Positions 8,912 through 18,088 are shown, counted from the stretch's first letter. The stretch: DNA of 42,210 nt from Prochlorococcus sp. AG-363-M17 (GCA_003278365.1 QCFS01000012.1:1-42210); one strand, 5' to 3'. The notes: a model not told the origin generated them from the sequence alone. Translations and numbers: made by a program.

Positions 8912-10333
8912 TTATGCGTCGTAATACATTACAAATTCGTGCGGGTGAGGTCTTTGTCTAAGTTGTTGTACTTCTTCGTACTTAATTGCTATCCAGTTGT
9001 CAATGAAGTCCTCAGTAAAGACTCCTCCTTCCGTTAAATAGTTTTTATCAGACTTCAATGCTTCTAGTGCGCCATTCAGGGAAGATGGAACAGTTGCTAT
9101 TGATGCAAGCTCTTCTTCAGGTAATTCAAATAGATCCACGTCAACTCCATCACCTGGATCAATTTGGTTTTTGATCCCGTCAATTCCAGCCATCATCATT
9201 GCGCTGAATGCAAGGTAAGGATTAGCCATTGCATCACCAGGTCTGAATTCGAATCTCTTTGCTTTTGGACTTGGTCCTGTTAATGGAATCCTGACAGCTG
9301 CAGAACGATTACCTTGTGAATAAACAAGATTTACAGGTGCCTCAAAGCCTGGTACTAGGCGCTTATAGCTATTGGTCGTTGGGTTTGTAAAGGCCAAAAA
9401 TGACGGAGCATGTTTCAGGATTCCTCCTATATACCAACGAGCAGTTTGAGAGAGATTTGCATAGGTCCCTTCTCCAAAGAAAAGTGGTTGGCCTCCTTTC
9501 CAAAGACTTTGGTGAACATGCATTCCTGTTCCATTATCATTGAAAACAGGTTTAGGCATAAATGTTGCAGTTTTCCCATACTTTCTAGCAACATTCCTTA
9601 CCACATATTTGTAGGTCATTACGTTGTCTGCAGCACTAATAAGTTCGGCAAACTTCATTCCAAGCTCGTGTTGACCTGCTCCTGCAACTTCATGGTGGTG
9701 CTTCTCTATTGGTATACCCAATTGACCCATTTGAAGTAACATTTCAGAGCGAATATCCTGTGCTGTGTCATTAGGAGCTACTGGAAAGTAGCCTTCTTTT
9801 ATTTGTATTTTGTAAGCAAGATTCCCCCCTTCTTCAATGCGGCCTGTGTTCCAAGGAGCTTCAATTGTATCAACATTGTAGAAGCAACCTCCTTCACTTG
9901 AGTTGTATCGGACATCATCAAATATGAAGAACTCAGGCTCAGCTCCAAAAAAGGCAGTATCAGCCAAACCGGTACTAGCCAAGTGATTCAGAGCTTTTTG
10001 GGCAAGTGATCTAGGACATCTTGAATAGGGCTCCCCGCTTCTTGGTTCTTGAATTGAACAAATCAAGCTAAGTGTTTTATGTCTATAAAAAGGATCTATC
10101 CAGGCAGTGTTTGCATCTGGAACCATGGCCATATCGGATTCATTAATAGCCTTCCATCCGCGTATTGATGAGCCATCAAATGCAAGACCTGTTTTGAATG
10201 ATTCTTCTTCCACCATGTCGGACGTCACGGTCAGGTGTTGCCACTTGCCGTGTAGATCAGTGAACTTCAGGTCAATTAGTTCAATGCCCTGGTCCTTAAT
10301 TTGGCGGAGGACGTCCTGAGATGACTTACTCAT
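8912..10333 (-). CDS. glnA: Glutamine synthetase type I
   Basis: 473 residues, full length. GlnA condenses ammonia with glutamate using ATP and forms a dodecamer. Seen: DGSSIRGW (53-60), AEPEFFIF (131-138), [15 protein letters not shown] (211-225), [14 protein letters not shown] (265-278), NRSAAVRIP (342-350) and [17 protein letters not shown] (360-376). At the position of the Tyr adenylylated in enterobacterial GS, this protein has Phe402 ([11 protein letters not shown]). That fits cyanobacteria, which do not adenylylate GS. A consensus NtcA site lies upstream and a strong terminator downstream, so it is probably monocistronic. Confidence 0.98.
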   Translation of the reverse strand: MSKSSQDVLRQIKDQGIELIDLKFTDLHGKWQHLTVTSDMVEEESFKTGLAFDGSSIRGWKAINESDMAMVPDANTAWIDPFYRHKTLSLICSIQEPRSGEPYSRCPRSLAQKALNHLASTGLADTAFFGAEPEFFIFDDVRYNSSEGGCFYNVDTIEAPWNTGRIEEGGNLAYKIQIKEGYFPVAPNDTAQDIRSEMLLQMGQLGIPIEKHHHEVAGAGQHELGMKFAELISAADNVMTYKYVVRNVARKYGKTATFMPKPVFNDNGTGMHVHQSLWKGGQPLFFGEGTYANLSQTARWYIGGILKHAPSFLAFTNPTTNSYKRLVPGFEAPVNLVYSQGNRSAAVRIPLTGPSPKAKRFEFRPGDAMANPYLAFSAMMMAGIDGIKNQIDPGDGVDVDLFELPEEELASIATVPSSLNGALEALKSDKNYLTEGGVFTEDFIDNWIAIKYEEVQQLRQRPHPHEFVMYYDA

Positions 10334-10369
10334 TGCGAAAGTGCCACTTCATCAATATTTAAGTAACAG

Positions 10370-10412
10370 AAACTAGATAGCTCAATAGGATCTGTTTTGT
10401 ATCAATAGGTAC
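10370..10412 (-). promoter_or_regulatory. NtcA-activated glnA promoter
   Basis: GTAtcaataggTAC at 10399-10412 is a perfect match to the NtcA consensus GTA-N8-TAC. Going toward glnA there are 23 bp, then TAGTTT (10370-10375 read on the minus strand), which fits the TAN3T -10 box at the spacing of class II NtcA promoters. The start codon is about 37 bp further on. The arrangement predicts activation of glnA under nitrogen limitation. The site is palindromic and also lies about 190 bp upstream of the divergent aminotransferase gene. Confidence 0.85.
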
Positions 10413-10604
10413 CTTTTTGAAAGGCTTTCGTCTTTTTTACGTTTTCAGAGGAGTTGAAAGGCGTTCCCCTACAGTGCTTCACAAGAATTTGTTGGATCCT
10501 TGAAAAATCTATTTTTGGCGTTGCAATCTCTCAAAGATTTTCACGAGCTGAAATGTGCCTGTTTAGGCTCTTTGGAATTAATGCTCAAATCCTGAATTTT
10601 GGCA

Positions 10605-11765
10605 ATGCAGCAATACCTGCCTCAGGTCTTAGAAAATCGCCAGAAAGGCCTAAAAGCTATTTCCACTCCAGAACGCCTTTTGCTTGGCCCTGGACCTTCA
10701 AACGCCCATCCGGACGTACTGAGGGCGATTGCAAGGCCACCAGTGGGACATCTTGACCCTTTCTACATTGAGTTAATGGGAGAGGTTCAGGAGTTGTTAA
10801 GGCATGTCTGGCAAACTCAAAATCGACTAACGCTTCCAATGAGTGGTACTGGCAGTGCTGCTATGGAAGCGACAATTGCAAATTCTGTTGAGCCTGGCGA
10901 CAAGGTTTTGGTTGCAATTAAGGGTTATTTTGGTAATCGCTTGTCAGATATGGCTAGTCGTTATCAAGCCGAAGTTGTTCATATTGAAAAGGAATGGGGT
11001 CAAGCTTTCTCTTTAGATGAAATCGAAGAAGCTTTGGTTCTCCACCGTCCCGCAATCCTTGCGATGGTTCATGCCGAAACCTCTACGGGTGTCCTTCAGC
11101 CTATGGAGGGTATAGGAGATCTTTGCCGTAAATTTGATTGTCTTCTACTGCTTGATACAGTTACCTCTCTTGGAGGAGTTCCATTATTTCTTGATGAGTG
11201 GAAAATAGACTTAGCTTATAGCTGTAGTCAAAAAGGTCTTAGTTGCCCTCCTGGTCTCGGACCGTTCTCGATGGGTCCGAGAGCCGAAGAAAAACTTACA
11301 AAGAGGAAAGGAAAAGTCCCTAATTGGTATTTAGATGTTTCTTTGCTTAATCAATATTGGGGTAGCAATCGTGTATATCACCATACAGCTCCAGTGAATA
11401 TGAATTTTGGTATTCGGGAGTCCTTAAGACTTTTGGCTGAAGAGGGATTGGAAAATTCTTGGAATCGTCATAAAGCTAGTGCTAGTAGGCTTTGGGATGG
11501 TTTAGAACGTTTAGGTCTTCGGCTTCATGTTGATGAAAGCTTGAGGCTAGCAACTCTAACTACCGTTGTTATTCCTGAAGGTGTAGATGGTAAAGCATTC
11601 TCCAATCATTTGCTCAATAAGCATGGTGTTGAAGTTGGTGGTGGATTGGGATCCTTAGCGGGTAAGGTTTGGCGAATTGGATTAATGGGATATAACTCAA
11701 CAGATGAAAATGTTGATTATATTCTTAATTTATTTGAGATGGAGTTGCCTAGTTTTCAGAAGTAA
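10605..11765 (+). CDS. Class V aminotransferase, alanine/serine-glyoxylate type
   Basis: 386 residues from ATG 10605 (a TTG six bases earlier is possible). PLP-dependent fold I enzyme with RLLLGPGPSNAHPDVL near the N-terminus, SGTGSAAMEA, HAETSTGV, the PLP aspartate in LLLLDTVTSLGG (about Asp184) and the Schiff-base lysine in SCSQKGLSCPPG (about Lys210). These match the alanine/serine-glyoxylate aminotransferase group, which makes glycine from glyoxylate in photorespiration. Older cyanobacterial annotations call this family 'soluble hydrogenase subunit', which is misleading. The 3' end overlaps tadA antisense by 17 bp. Confidence 0.88.
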   Translation: MQQYLPQVLENRQKGLKAISTPERLLLGPGPSNAHPDVLRAIARPPVGHLDPFYIELMGEVQELLRHVWQTQNRLTLPMSGTGSAAMEATIANSVEPGDKVLVAIKGYFGNRLSDMASRYQAEVVHIEKEWGQAFSLDEIEEALVLHRPAILAMVHAETSTGVLQPMEGIGDLCRKFDCLLLLDTVTSLGGVPLFLDEWKIDLAYSCSQKGLSCPPGLGPFSMGPRAEEKLTKRKGKVPNWYLDVSLLNQYWGSNRVYHHTAPVNMNFGIRESLRLLAEEGLENSWNRHKASASRLWDGLERLGLRLHVDESLRLATLTTVVIPEGVDGKAFSNHLLNKHGVEVGGGLGSLAGKVWRIGLMGYNSTDENVDYILNLFEMELPSFQK

Positions 11766-12243
11766 GACGTCGTCGTTTTCTGAACCATTCTTGTAATTGA
11801 CTTTTAGCAACATCCTCCATTATCCCTCCATAAACCTTCATCTTGTGATGAGCACTTTCATGATCAGACAGATCAATTGTGCCTCCTAGACCACCTCTTT
11901 TAATGTCATGCGCGCCATATATGACTTGTCCCATTCGGGCTTGGATTAATGCACCTGCACACATCGGGCATGGTTCAAGGGTGACAATCATTGTGCAGTC
12001 ATTGAAACGCCAGTCGCCCTTTACAAGTGAGCCTTGTTTTAGAGCAATAAGTTCTGCATGCCCTAGTGGGTTTTTGTCTGTCGCCCTTCTGTTGTTGCCT
12101 TGCCCTATGCACCTGCCGATGTTATCCAGAACTACTGCACTTACTGGGACCTCTCCTGCTAGTCCAACATGAGAGGCTCTCTTTAGAAGAAGTTCCATCC
12201 ACATGTGGACTTGTTTCTCTGTCAGAACAACTGGCTTACTCAA
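11749..12243 (-). CDS. tadA: tRNA-specific adenosine deaminase TadA
   Basis: 164 residues of the CDA/TadA zinc-deaminase family. The catalytic motif HAELIALKQ gives His62 and Glu64, and PCPMCAGALI gives Cys92 and Cys95 as the remaining zinc ligands. TadA converts wobble A34 to inosine in tRNA-Arg(ACG) and is essential in most bacteria. Start is TTG at 12243. The next in-frame ATG (residue 14) would also keep the fold, so the start is uncertain. Convergent with the aminotransferase, divergent from the decarboxylase. Confidence 0.93.
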   Translation of the reverse strand: MSKPVVLTEKQVHMWMELLLKRASHVGLAGEVPVSAVVLDNIGRCIGQGNNRRATDKNPLGHAELIALKQGSLVKGDWRFNDCTMIVTLEPCPMCAGALIQARMGQVIYGAHDIKRGGLGGTIDLSDHESAHHKMKVYGGIMEDVAKSQLQEWFRKRRRLTSEN

Positions 12244-12316
12244 GGGTCAATTTTGTAGTTTTTCTGATTATTGAATGCTATTAAGAGCGAGAATGTTATC
12301 TGAATAAGATTAGTTC

Positions 12317-13726
12317 TTGGTTAGTACTGCACAAATCAAGCCTGTAACTACCTTGACGGCCTTTGCTTCGTCGGATGAGTTCGATCCGAAATTGCAGAGT
12401 TTTTTGCATGAGGCTTGCTCGCAACTATGTAAATGGCTTGGAGATGCAAGTAATAGAGGTCCATTGCCTTTAGGAATTTCTTTTCCTAATCGAGTTGCCC
12501 CTAATCAACATGGACTGTCTGCTGATGAATTGCTTGGTCAGCTAAGGCTGATTATGGAGGGTTCTTATCAGCCGTCTCATCCTGGGGCGCTAGCGCATTT
12601 AGATCCACCTCCTTTGACTGCTTGCATTGCTTCTGAACTCATTTGTGCAGGCCTGAATAACAATCTATTAGCAGAGGAGTTATCACCAAGCCTTTCTCGA
12701 TTGGAAAGAGACTTGTGCAGATGGTTCGCTAATTGTTTGGGCTTGCCTTCTACTTCCAGTGGCGTTGCTGCTAGCGGTGGCAGCTTAAGTAACTTAATGG
12801 CCCTTGTTGTTGCAAGATATCAAGCTGGACTAAATAGTGATCCTAAGGCTGTTGTTATCGCTAGTGCAGATGCTCATATTTCTTTTGTAAAGGCTATTCG
12901 AGTAATGGGATTGATGGATGATGCTCTGGTAATGGTCCCTACTGATGCTAATGGCATAATTCTTCTAGATGAGCTAGATAATATTTTCAATGAATTGAAT
13001 AAGAAAGGACGTAAGTGTATTGCTGTTGTGGCTACCGCAGGTACGACTACACGTGGAGCGATAGATCCTTTGCAGGACCTTTCAGCTTATTGTTCAGGAA
13101 AAGGTGTTTGGCTGCATGTAGATGCGGCTATAGGCGGAGTTTTTGCGTTGTCAGAAGCTACTTCTTCTTTGGTCTCGGGTATTTCTAAAGCGGATTCCGT
13201 TACTTTAAATCCTCAAAAAGTTCTTGGTATACCGAAAACATCATCATTGTTATTAGTTGCTCAGAGCATTCATTTGAAGCAAGCATTTTCGACTGGATTA
13301 CCTTATATGGAACCTGCATGGGGCGAGGCTCATGGAGGTGAAATGGGACTCCAAGGATCTAGAGCTGCTGAAGTCCTAAAGCTTTGGTTGGGTTTAATGC
13401 AACTTGGAGATGAAGGTATAAGTGAATTACTAGAAAGGGCAATAAAACGTCGTTGCTATTTAGAGGAAAAACTAGACTCTCTAAAATTTAATATAGTTAG
13501 CGGTCCTTTACATCTTATCTCCTTTAGTCCAAAGGGAATTGATAGAAATGAAGCATCAAAATGGTCAGCTTCAACTAGGAAATCTTTGTTGGAAAATAAC
13601 ATTATGCTTTCCAGGCCTTTTTATCAAGATCGTTATTACCTAAAAGTTGTTTTAGGTAATCCTCATACAACAACTGCTCACCTTGATAAATTAACCGAAC
13701 TGTTGGGACAGTCCTTAGTTGAATAA
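12317..13726 (+). CDS. Group II PLP-dependent decarboxylase
   Basis: 469 residues of the glutamate / aromatic-amino-acid / diaminobutyrate decarboxylase family. Visible: HPGALAHLDPPPL (substrate entry region), SGGSLSNLMAL (phosphate-binding turn), His187 in SADAHISF (stacks on PLP), Asp269 in WLHVDAAIGG and the putative Schiff-base Lys301 in LNPQKVLG. The usual His before this Lys is Gln here. Substrate cannot be decided from sequence; L-2,4-diaminobutyrate, glutamate, aspartate or tyrosine are options. Start is TTG at 12317, with no ATG before the conserved part. Confidence 0.85.
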   Translation: MVSTAQIKPVTTLTAFASSDEFDPKLQSFLHEACSQLCKWLGDASNRGPLPLGISFPNRVAPNQHGLSADELLGQLRLIMEGSYQPSHPGALAHLDPPPLTACIASELICAGLNNNLLAEELSPSLSRLERDLCRWFANCLGLPSTSSGVAASGGSLSNLMALVVARYQAGLNSDPKAVVIASADAHISFVKAIRVMGLMDDALVMVPTDANGIILLDELDNIFNELNKKGRKCIAVVATAGTTTRGAIDPLQDLSAYCSGKGVWLHVDAAIGGVFALSEATSSLVSGISKADSVTLNPQKVLGIPKTSSLLLVAQSIHLKQAFSTGLPYMEPAWGEAHGGEMGLQGSRAAEVLKLWLGLMQLGDEGISELLERAIKRRCYLEEKLDSLKFNIVSGPLHLISFSPKGIDRNEASKWSASTRKSLLENNIMLSRPFYQDRYYLKVVLGNPHTTTAHLDKLTELLGQSLVE

Positions 13727-13729
13727 AAA

Positions 13730-13909
13730 ATGACTCAAAACTCTAGATCAGGAAAATGGATAGCACTCATTACTGGTGTCTTTTCAATCTTAATAGGATT
13801 TATTTATTTGTTATTAATTACTCTCCTTGATGCTCGGGGTCAGATGCTTCCACCCCCTCCCGAGGCAATGGGCGTGGTGGGAGTTGTCGTTTCTTTTCTT
13901 TCTTGGTAA
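13730..13909 (+). CDS. 59-aa single-helix membrane protein
   Basis: ATG 3 bp after the decarboxylase stop opens a 59-codon frame. A basic start (MTQNSRSGKW) is followed by one hydrophobic helix (about residues 11-33, IALITGVFSILIGFIYLLL). Then come ITLLDARGQ, a PPPP turn and a short hydrophobic tail. The LLLITLLDxR pattern resembles small picocyanobacterial membrane proteins (from memory, not searched). The last 92 bp run antisense to the end of the GTPase gene. Coupling to the decarboxylase is likely from position. Function unknown. Confidence 0.6.
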   Translation: MTQNSRSGKWIALITGVFSILIGFIYLLLITLLDARGQMLPPPPEAMGVVGVVVSFLSW

Positions 13910-15428
13910 GTGGTTCAACAACCCTCCTTATTGCAATTTCTAAGAACTTTTCCATGGATACTTTTCGACGGTTCAAGTCATAATGTTGCTGAACAACTTC
14001 TTGTATTCCGCCATCTCCCCAGTCTTGATCTTGCTCGAAGTAGGTAACGAAAGTTGCTCCCGCAACTTTCGTTAGCCATGCTGCTGCGACACCTTGAATT
14101 ACTTTGCTTACAAGCAAAGTTGGGAGGCTAAGGCTTAGTGCACTCCCAATAATTGACATGCTTCCTTTGACTACGCCAACACCGGCAATTGTCCGCCCTA
14201 CAGAAACTGCTAATTCTTGTGCTCTTTTACGAGTTAGTGTTACCCCATATATTTTTGCTACCTCCATAACCATTTGAGCATTAACTGCAGCAGTCCCTAA
14301 GAGGTCAACTCCTGGGAGTGGTGTCGCTCCGACTACTCCACCAGTTATCCAGCTATAGCGATCTATGCAATTAATAGCCTCTCTATGTCGTTGCTTACTT
14401 AACAGTTCTCTCCCTGAATCACCTAGATGTCTGCATTGGAGCAGAATGTTGTCAGCAAGAAGTTCTTCGCCCTCAGCATGAAGAACTATCGCAAGTCTAT
14501 TAATAAGGGAATTGATTTCTGCAGGTGGTTGCCAAGGATGCTTGCCTGGGCGTGGAATGGATTGAGGTGCGGCGCTTACTGGTATGACATCTTCTGGTTG
14601 CAATAAGCCTCTACATCTAGCTTTTATTAACGCAAGGAGCCTCCTTTCTTCTTCTTCTCCACGTAGGTCACATTTATTCAGAGCTATTAAAAGTCTTTTC
14701 CCTAGTCCACTAAGACTTTCAATTATTTTGAATTCTGATTCTCGTAAGTCTCCATCAACCACTACTAACATCAAATCTGCCCTGCTTGCTTGACTCCTTG
14801 CATGCTTCTCTCTATCAAAACCTTCTCTGCCAGCCTCAAGGATTCCAGGTGTATCTACTAACTGAAGACCACGATCAAAGTTTTTTAGCCTTAGACGATA
14901 AGATTTGCTTTTTGTTGTTGAACCCATTGCTGAACCAACCTCCCCGACGATTTCATTAAGCAATGCTCTTATAAGGGATGTTTTCCCACTTGAGCCACTT
15001 CCGAAAAGCACAACTGCAAGATCACCACGTGCTAATTCCTGTGCAACACGATGCTTTTCTTTTGTAAGTGCCTCTCTTGTTACCTTGTCTTGAAGTTGTT
15101 CAAGAATTCGATCAATACTCTGCAGGCTTTGTTTAGCAGCTTGACGCCTACTGTTTGGAGGAGATATCGGTATTGATGGATTTTTGCTATTCCAAAATCT
15201 TTTTAGCTTTGTGGTTTTCCACCAGGAGCCTCCTACTTGGATGGCTACTGCTATGAATATAATTATTCCAAGAAGTAGGATAGGACTTACTAGCCAATAA
15301 GGAAGAAAGAACTCGAGGGAAAATCTTATTTCATTTATTATTCGAAGAATCATTCCTATGATTCCTCCGATTATCAGCAGAGATATAAATACTCCGCATA
15401 GTATTAGAAGTATCCTTTTACGTGGCAT
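13818..15428 (-). CDS. Membrane-anchored GTPase with DUF697 domain
   Basis: 536 residues. Two N-terminal membrane helices (about 8-30 and 43-66) and a basic linker lead to an Era/YcjX-like G domain: G1 GSGSSGKT (143-150), G3 DTPG (192-195) and G4 NKCD (251-254). A C-terminal DUF697-type hydrophobic region follows (about 350-480, with ITGGVVGATPLPGVDLLGTAAV). Cyanobacteria usually carry such proteins, with roles unknown or tied to membrane and chloroplast-type fission. The last 30 residues are low-complexity and proline/charge rich and overlap the 59-aa gene antisense. It lies 57 bp downstream of lspA, likely in one operon. Confidence 0.88.
   Translation of the reverse strand: MPRKRILLILCGVFISLLIIGGIIGMILRIINEIRFSLEFFLPYWLVSPILLLGIIIFIAVAIQVGGSWWKTTKLKRFWNSKNPSIPISPPNSRRQAAKQSLQSIDRILEQLQDKVTREALTKEKHRVAQELARGDLAVVLFGSGSSGKTSLIRALLNEIVGEVGSAMGSTTKSKSYRLRLKNFDRGLQLVDTPGILEAGREGFDREKHARSQASRADLMLVVVDGDLRESEFKIIESLSGLGKRLLIALNKCDLRGEEEERRLLALIKARCRGLLQPEDVIPVSAAPQSIPRPGKHPWQPPAEINSLINRLAIVLHAEGEELLADNILLQCRHLGDSGRELLSKQRHREAINCIDRYSWITGGVVGATPLPGVDLLGTAAVNAQMVMEVAKIYGVTLTRKRAQELAVSVGRTIAGVGVVKGSMSIIGSALSLSLPTLLVSKVIQGVAAAWLTKVAGATFVTYFEQDQDWGDGGIQEVVQQHYDLNRRKVSMEKFLEIAIRRVVEPLTKKEKKRQLPPRPLPREGVEASDPEHQGE
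13847..13883. repeat. GC-rich inverted repeat in overlapping 3' ends
   Basis: CTTCCACC (13847-13854) can pair with GGTGGGAG (13876-13883), seven Watson-Crick pairs plus one G-U. An extra CCC/GGG pairing is possible inside. It is much richer in GC than its surroundings and lies where the convergent 59-aa gene and GTPase gene overlap. It could slow or end transcription in both directions, but no U-tract follows, so this is only a candidate. Confidence 0.4.
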
Positions 15429-15485
15429 TAGTTCATTCTGTATGCATGCTGGTCAATTTTGATTGTGATTGGGGCATCTTTTCAT

Positions 15486-15965
15486 TTACGCTCGCGTTTC
15501 ACTACGACGTTCCATTAGAGCATTGATCCCAAAACATATGATGGCAATATTTATTGCGATATCAGCAATATTAAAAATGGGAAAACTTATTGGAACTAAC
15601 TCAAGAAAATCTGTAACTCCTCCCTGAAACCATCTGTCAATTCCATTTCCGATGGTTCCACCAAGTAATAGAGCCCCTCCTAATGCTTGGATTAGAGGGA
15701 GTGGTGATGATTGCAATATCCAAATAATTAAGAGGATGCTTACCGCAAAGCTTAAAATTCCTAAAAGTAACGTCGAATTACTAAATATGCTAAATGCTGC
15801 CCCAGTATTTTTTATTAGTCTTATTTGAATTAGATCAGGAATAAATCCTTTTGGCACCCCATTTGTTAAATAGTGTCTGGCCAAGACCTTACTTGCTTGA
15901 TCTATCAGTACCACACAAATACTTATTAGAAGTGTTGGTTTAGAAGCTAGGTTTCGTTTCTTCAT
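15486..15965 (-). CDS. lspA: Lipoprotein signal peptidase II
   Basis: 159 residues, usual length. Four membrane helices with the family motifs IDQASK (21-26), IKNTGAAFSIF (51-61), GGTIGNGIDRWFQGGVTDFLEL (catalytic Asp119) and FNIADIAI (catalytic Asp135). LspA removes signal peptides from prolipoproteins after diacylglyceryl transfer, within the membrane. The frame is open to 16019, but ATG 15965 overlaps the bioY stop as ATGA and gives the expected short N-terminus. It is therefore translationally coupled to bioY. Confidence 0.95.
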   Translation of the reverse strand: MKKRNLASKPTLLISICVVLIDQASKVLARHYLTNGVPKGFIPDLIQIRLIKNTGAAFSIFSNSTLLLGILSFAVSILLIIWILQSSPLPLIQALGGALLLGGTIGNGIDRWFQGGVTDFLELVPISFPIFNIADIAINIAIICFGINALMERRSETRA

Positions 15966-16564
15966 TCGATTAATAGTAGACGCCTTAGTAGAACAGAAAT
16001 AACTCCTATGGCTGAACATAGGACTATTTGTGTTGGTAGTGCTCCGAGTGAATAGCTATATATCATTTCCATTAGATCGAAGGCCCATCTTTGGGAAATA
16101 TGTCCAATAACTAGATTGCTAACACCAATTATGTGTAAGCAAAACAAGCCTGCTACTGCAGATAATGTTTGAGGTATTAATCCGTCCATGCCTTTTTGAT
16201 TTGCCAACCTTCCACTGATCCAAGCGGCAGGAATAAATCCTGCCAAATATCCAAACCCAGGTGTTGCACCATATTCCAGTCCGCCGCCACCGTCAAAGAT
16301 CGGAATATGTAATAACCCAAGTGTTAGATATGCCAAGGCTGCGATAACACCCGCTCTGGGTCCAGCAACAAGCGCACAGAGAAGTGCTGAAGGGACTTGC
16401 CAAGTCCCTGGCAGATTTATCAATATAGGTGGGGAAGAAATGCTTGGAACAAAAAATCCAACAGGAACCATTCCTCCTGCAAGAATGATCATTAGACCGG
16501 CTATTGCGCCACTCCAAGCAGTAAAGGCTTTCAAGGATGGATTACATCTAAGCCCATCCTGCAA
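15962..16564 (-). CDS. bioY: BioY, biotin uptake component of an ECF transporter
   Basis: 200 residues with about six membrane helices. BioY features seen are PGTWQVPSALLCALVAGPRAGVIAALAYLTLG, then GGGGLEYGATPGFGYLAGFIPAAWISGRL and a late HIIGVSNL segment. BioY captures biotin and works with an energising EcfT/EcfA module, or alone at low rate in organisms lacking one. No bioM/bioN-type gene is adjacent. Probable TTG start at 16564, because no ATG is available before the first helix. Only 26 bp separate it from divergent sipA. Confidence 0.9.
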   Translation of the reverse strand: MQDGLRCNPSLKAFTAWSGAIAGLMIILAGGMVPVGFFVPSISSPPILINLPGTWQVPSALLCALVAGPRAGVIAALAYLTLGLLHIPIFDGGGGLEYGATPGFGYLAGFIPAAWISGRLANQKGMDGLIPQTLSAVAGLFCLHIIGVSNLVIGHISQRWAFDLMEMIYSYSLGALPTQIVLCSAIGVISVLLRRLLLIE

Positions 16565-16590
16565 TAGGAATTAGAGGTTGACTAGCTCTT

Positions 16591-16800
16591 ATGACTCTAA
16601 AAATTGGTGATCAAGTTAGTCTTAAAGCACCATTGCGCTATCTGAAGACAATTGATGCTATCCCAATACTTAGACCTCCAGACCTTGTCTCAACAGAGGA
16701 GATTGGGACGGTTTTAGGGATTAGATCAATTGGAATGGTTGAAGTTGTATTTCGCAGAGGTAAGTTTCTAATTCCTGAAGAAGAGTTGACTACTAACTAA
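16591..16800 (+). CDS. sipA: SipA-like NblS-interacting regulatory protein (DUF3148)
   Basis: 69 residues forming a small beta-rich (SH3-like) protein. It matches the SipA/DUF3148 pattern: KIGDQVSLKAPLRYLKT, a PILRPPDLV turn and GTVLGIRSIGMVEVVFRRGKFLIPEEEL. SipA binds the kinase domain of the sensor NblS (Hik33) and boosts its autophosphorylation, affecting high-light and stress responses in cyanobacteria. ATG at 16591 is the only sensible start. The gene stands alone, convergent with the M16 pair. Confidence 0.85.
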   Translation: MTLKIGDQVSLKAPLRYLKTIDAIPILRPPDLVSTEEIGTVLGIRSIGMVEVVFRRGKFLIPEEELTTN

Positions 16801-16814
16801 TCATTGACAACCTT

Positions 16815-18083
16815 CTATATAAATTTATTTCCATTCCAATATTCTGAAAGTTCTTTAAGTGCTTTTTTGGGACCGCTTAAACTTAATAAAGGTCTGTTTA
16901 AGTGTTGACGTGCAGTTTCCATCAGACTATCTCCTGTGATATTATCAATCTCTACAAGATTATTTCTATCATAGTTTCTTGATAGACCAAAAGCTTTTAA
17001 TTGAGCCTGTCTTTCAGCACGTTGTGATGATGTTTGAGAGCCATGAGCTAATTGACCATAGAACTTTGCCTTTGCAAGTGAAAGTTCGCCATTTGTCAGC
17101 TGTCTTTCTTTTAATTCTTTCCAAGATTCCATAAGTAATTTAAGTGTCAAAAGAGCTTTTTCTTCACTAGTAGATGAATTAAGAACAAAAGGTGAACTAT
17201 GTTCTCGCGAGGGATGATGCAGCCCTACGTCATAAGCTACCCCATGTTCTTCTCTTAATTTACGAAAGAGTAAACTTGACATTCCCGCGCTCAAATGTGA
17301 ACCGATCAAACGAAGTAAAAGATCATCATTATGACCGTGAGGAATAGTCGACTTGCCTAGCATTATTACAACCTGATTGGTATTAATTTCAGTCAGATGT
17401 ATGTCCTCTATTAGAGATAATCCTTTGTTGCTCTCCGGATGAATTGGGTCGTCTGATTTGTTAATCACTTCTCTCTTTGAGATGTAGTTAAATGGCTCTA
17501 ATTCTAAAAGCCTATCTGATATTTCTTCTGCTGCTTTACCGGCTATAACAAGTACAGAAGGGCGCAGATTCAGTTCCTCAGCAATTGGAACTAGTTTGTC
17601 ACGATCGATACATAGCAAATCATTTGTATGCCCCATGGGATCATGACCATATGGACCAGACTTATACGCAAGTTTACGCCAACCGTCAAAAGCAAGATGA
17701 AATGGATTTTCCTTTTGTCTTTGTAAAGCTTGAATGGTTAACTGACGTTCTAATAATATTTGATCTTTATCTAAGTGAGGACTCTTTATCATCCAACCAA
17801 GAATTGGTAGAAGATTTAAGGCATCATTACTAGAGCATTTAAGGCTTACAATTAATCCATCTTCATTTACATCACACCTTAGACCTGCTCCACATCCTTC
17901 AACTAGATCTGCTAAAGATATGTTGTCATAAGGACCACATCCTCTACTTAGTAATGCTCCAAGCATGTGATGTAAGCCTTTTTGTCCTTGAGGGTCAGAG
18001 CGACTTCCTTCCTTGATCCAAAGCTTCGCAGCAATAATTTCTGTTGATATCGATGGCATTACTATTAATTCGAGGTTATTCAT
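16815..18083 (-). CDS. M16 peptidase-family protein, zinc site lost
   Basis: 422 residues with the two-lobed M16 fold, like mitochondrial processing peptidase alpha. Where the catalytic partner has HFLEH, this protein has HMLGA (His39, Gly42, Ala43). The catalytic Glu and the second His are therefore missing, and it should be inactive. The C-terminal half keeps the family's glycine-rich and LREEHGVAYDVGLHH segments. Known M16B enzymes often pair an active with an inactive chain, and this gene starts 5 bp after the active one. Probably the regulatory half of a heterodimer. Confidence 0.85.
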   Translation of the reverse strand: MNNLELIVMPSISTEIIAAKLWIKEGSRSDPQGQKGLHHMLGALLSRGCGPYDNISLADLVEGCGAGLRCDVNEDGLIVSLKCSSNDALNLLPILGWMIKSPHLDKDQILLERQLTIQALQRQKENPFHLAFDGWRKLAYKSGPYGHDPMGHTNDLLCIDRDKLVPIAEELNLRPSVLVIAGKAAEEISDRLLELEPFNYISKREVINKSDDPIHPESNKGLSLIEDIHLTEINTNQVVIMLGKSTIPHGHNDDLLLRLIGSHLSAGMSSLLFRKLREEHGVAYDVGLHHPSREHSSPFVLNSSTSEEKALLTLKLLMESWKELKERQLTNGELSLAKAKFYGQLAHGSQTSSQRAERQAQLKAFGLSRNYDRNNLVEIDNITGDSLMETARQHLNRPLLSLSGPKKALKELSEYWNGNKFI

Positions 18084-18088
18084 AATAT

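Noticed and set aside
10454-10756. 100-codon ORF starting in the glnA/aminotransferase gap
   Set aside because: Out of frame with the aminotransferase for its last 150 bp and without family features; composition typical of a shadow frame.
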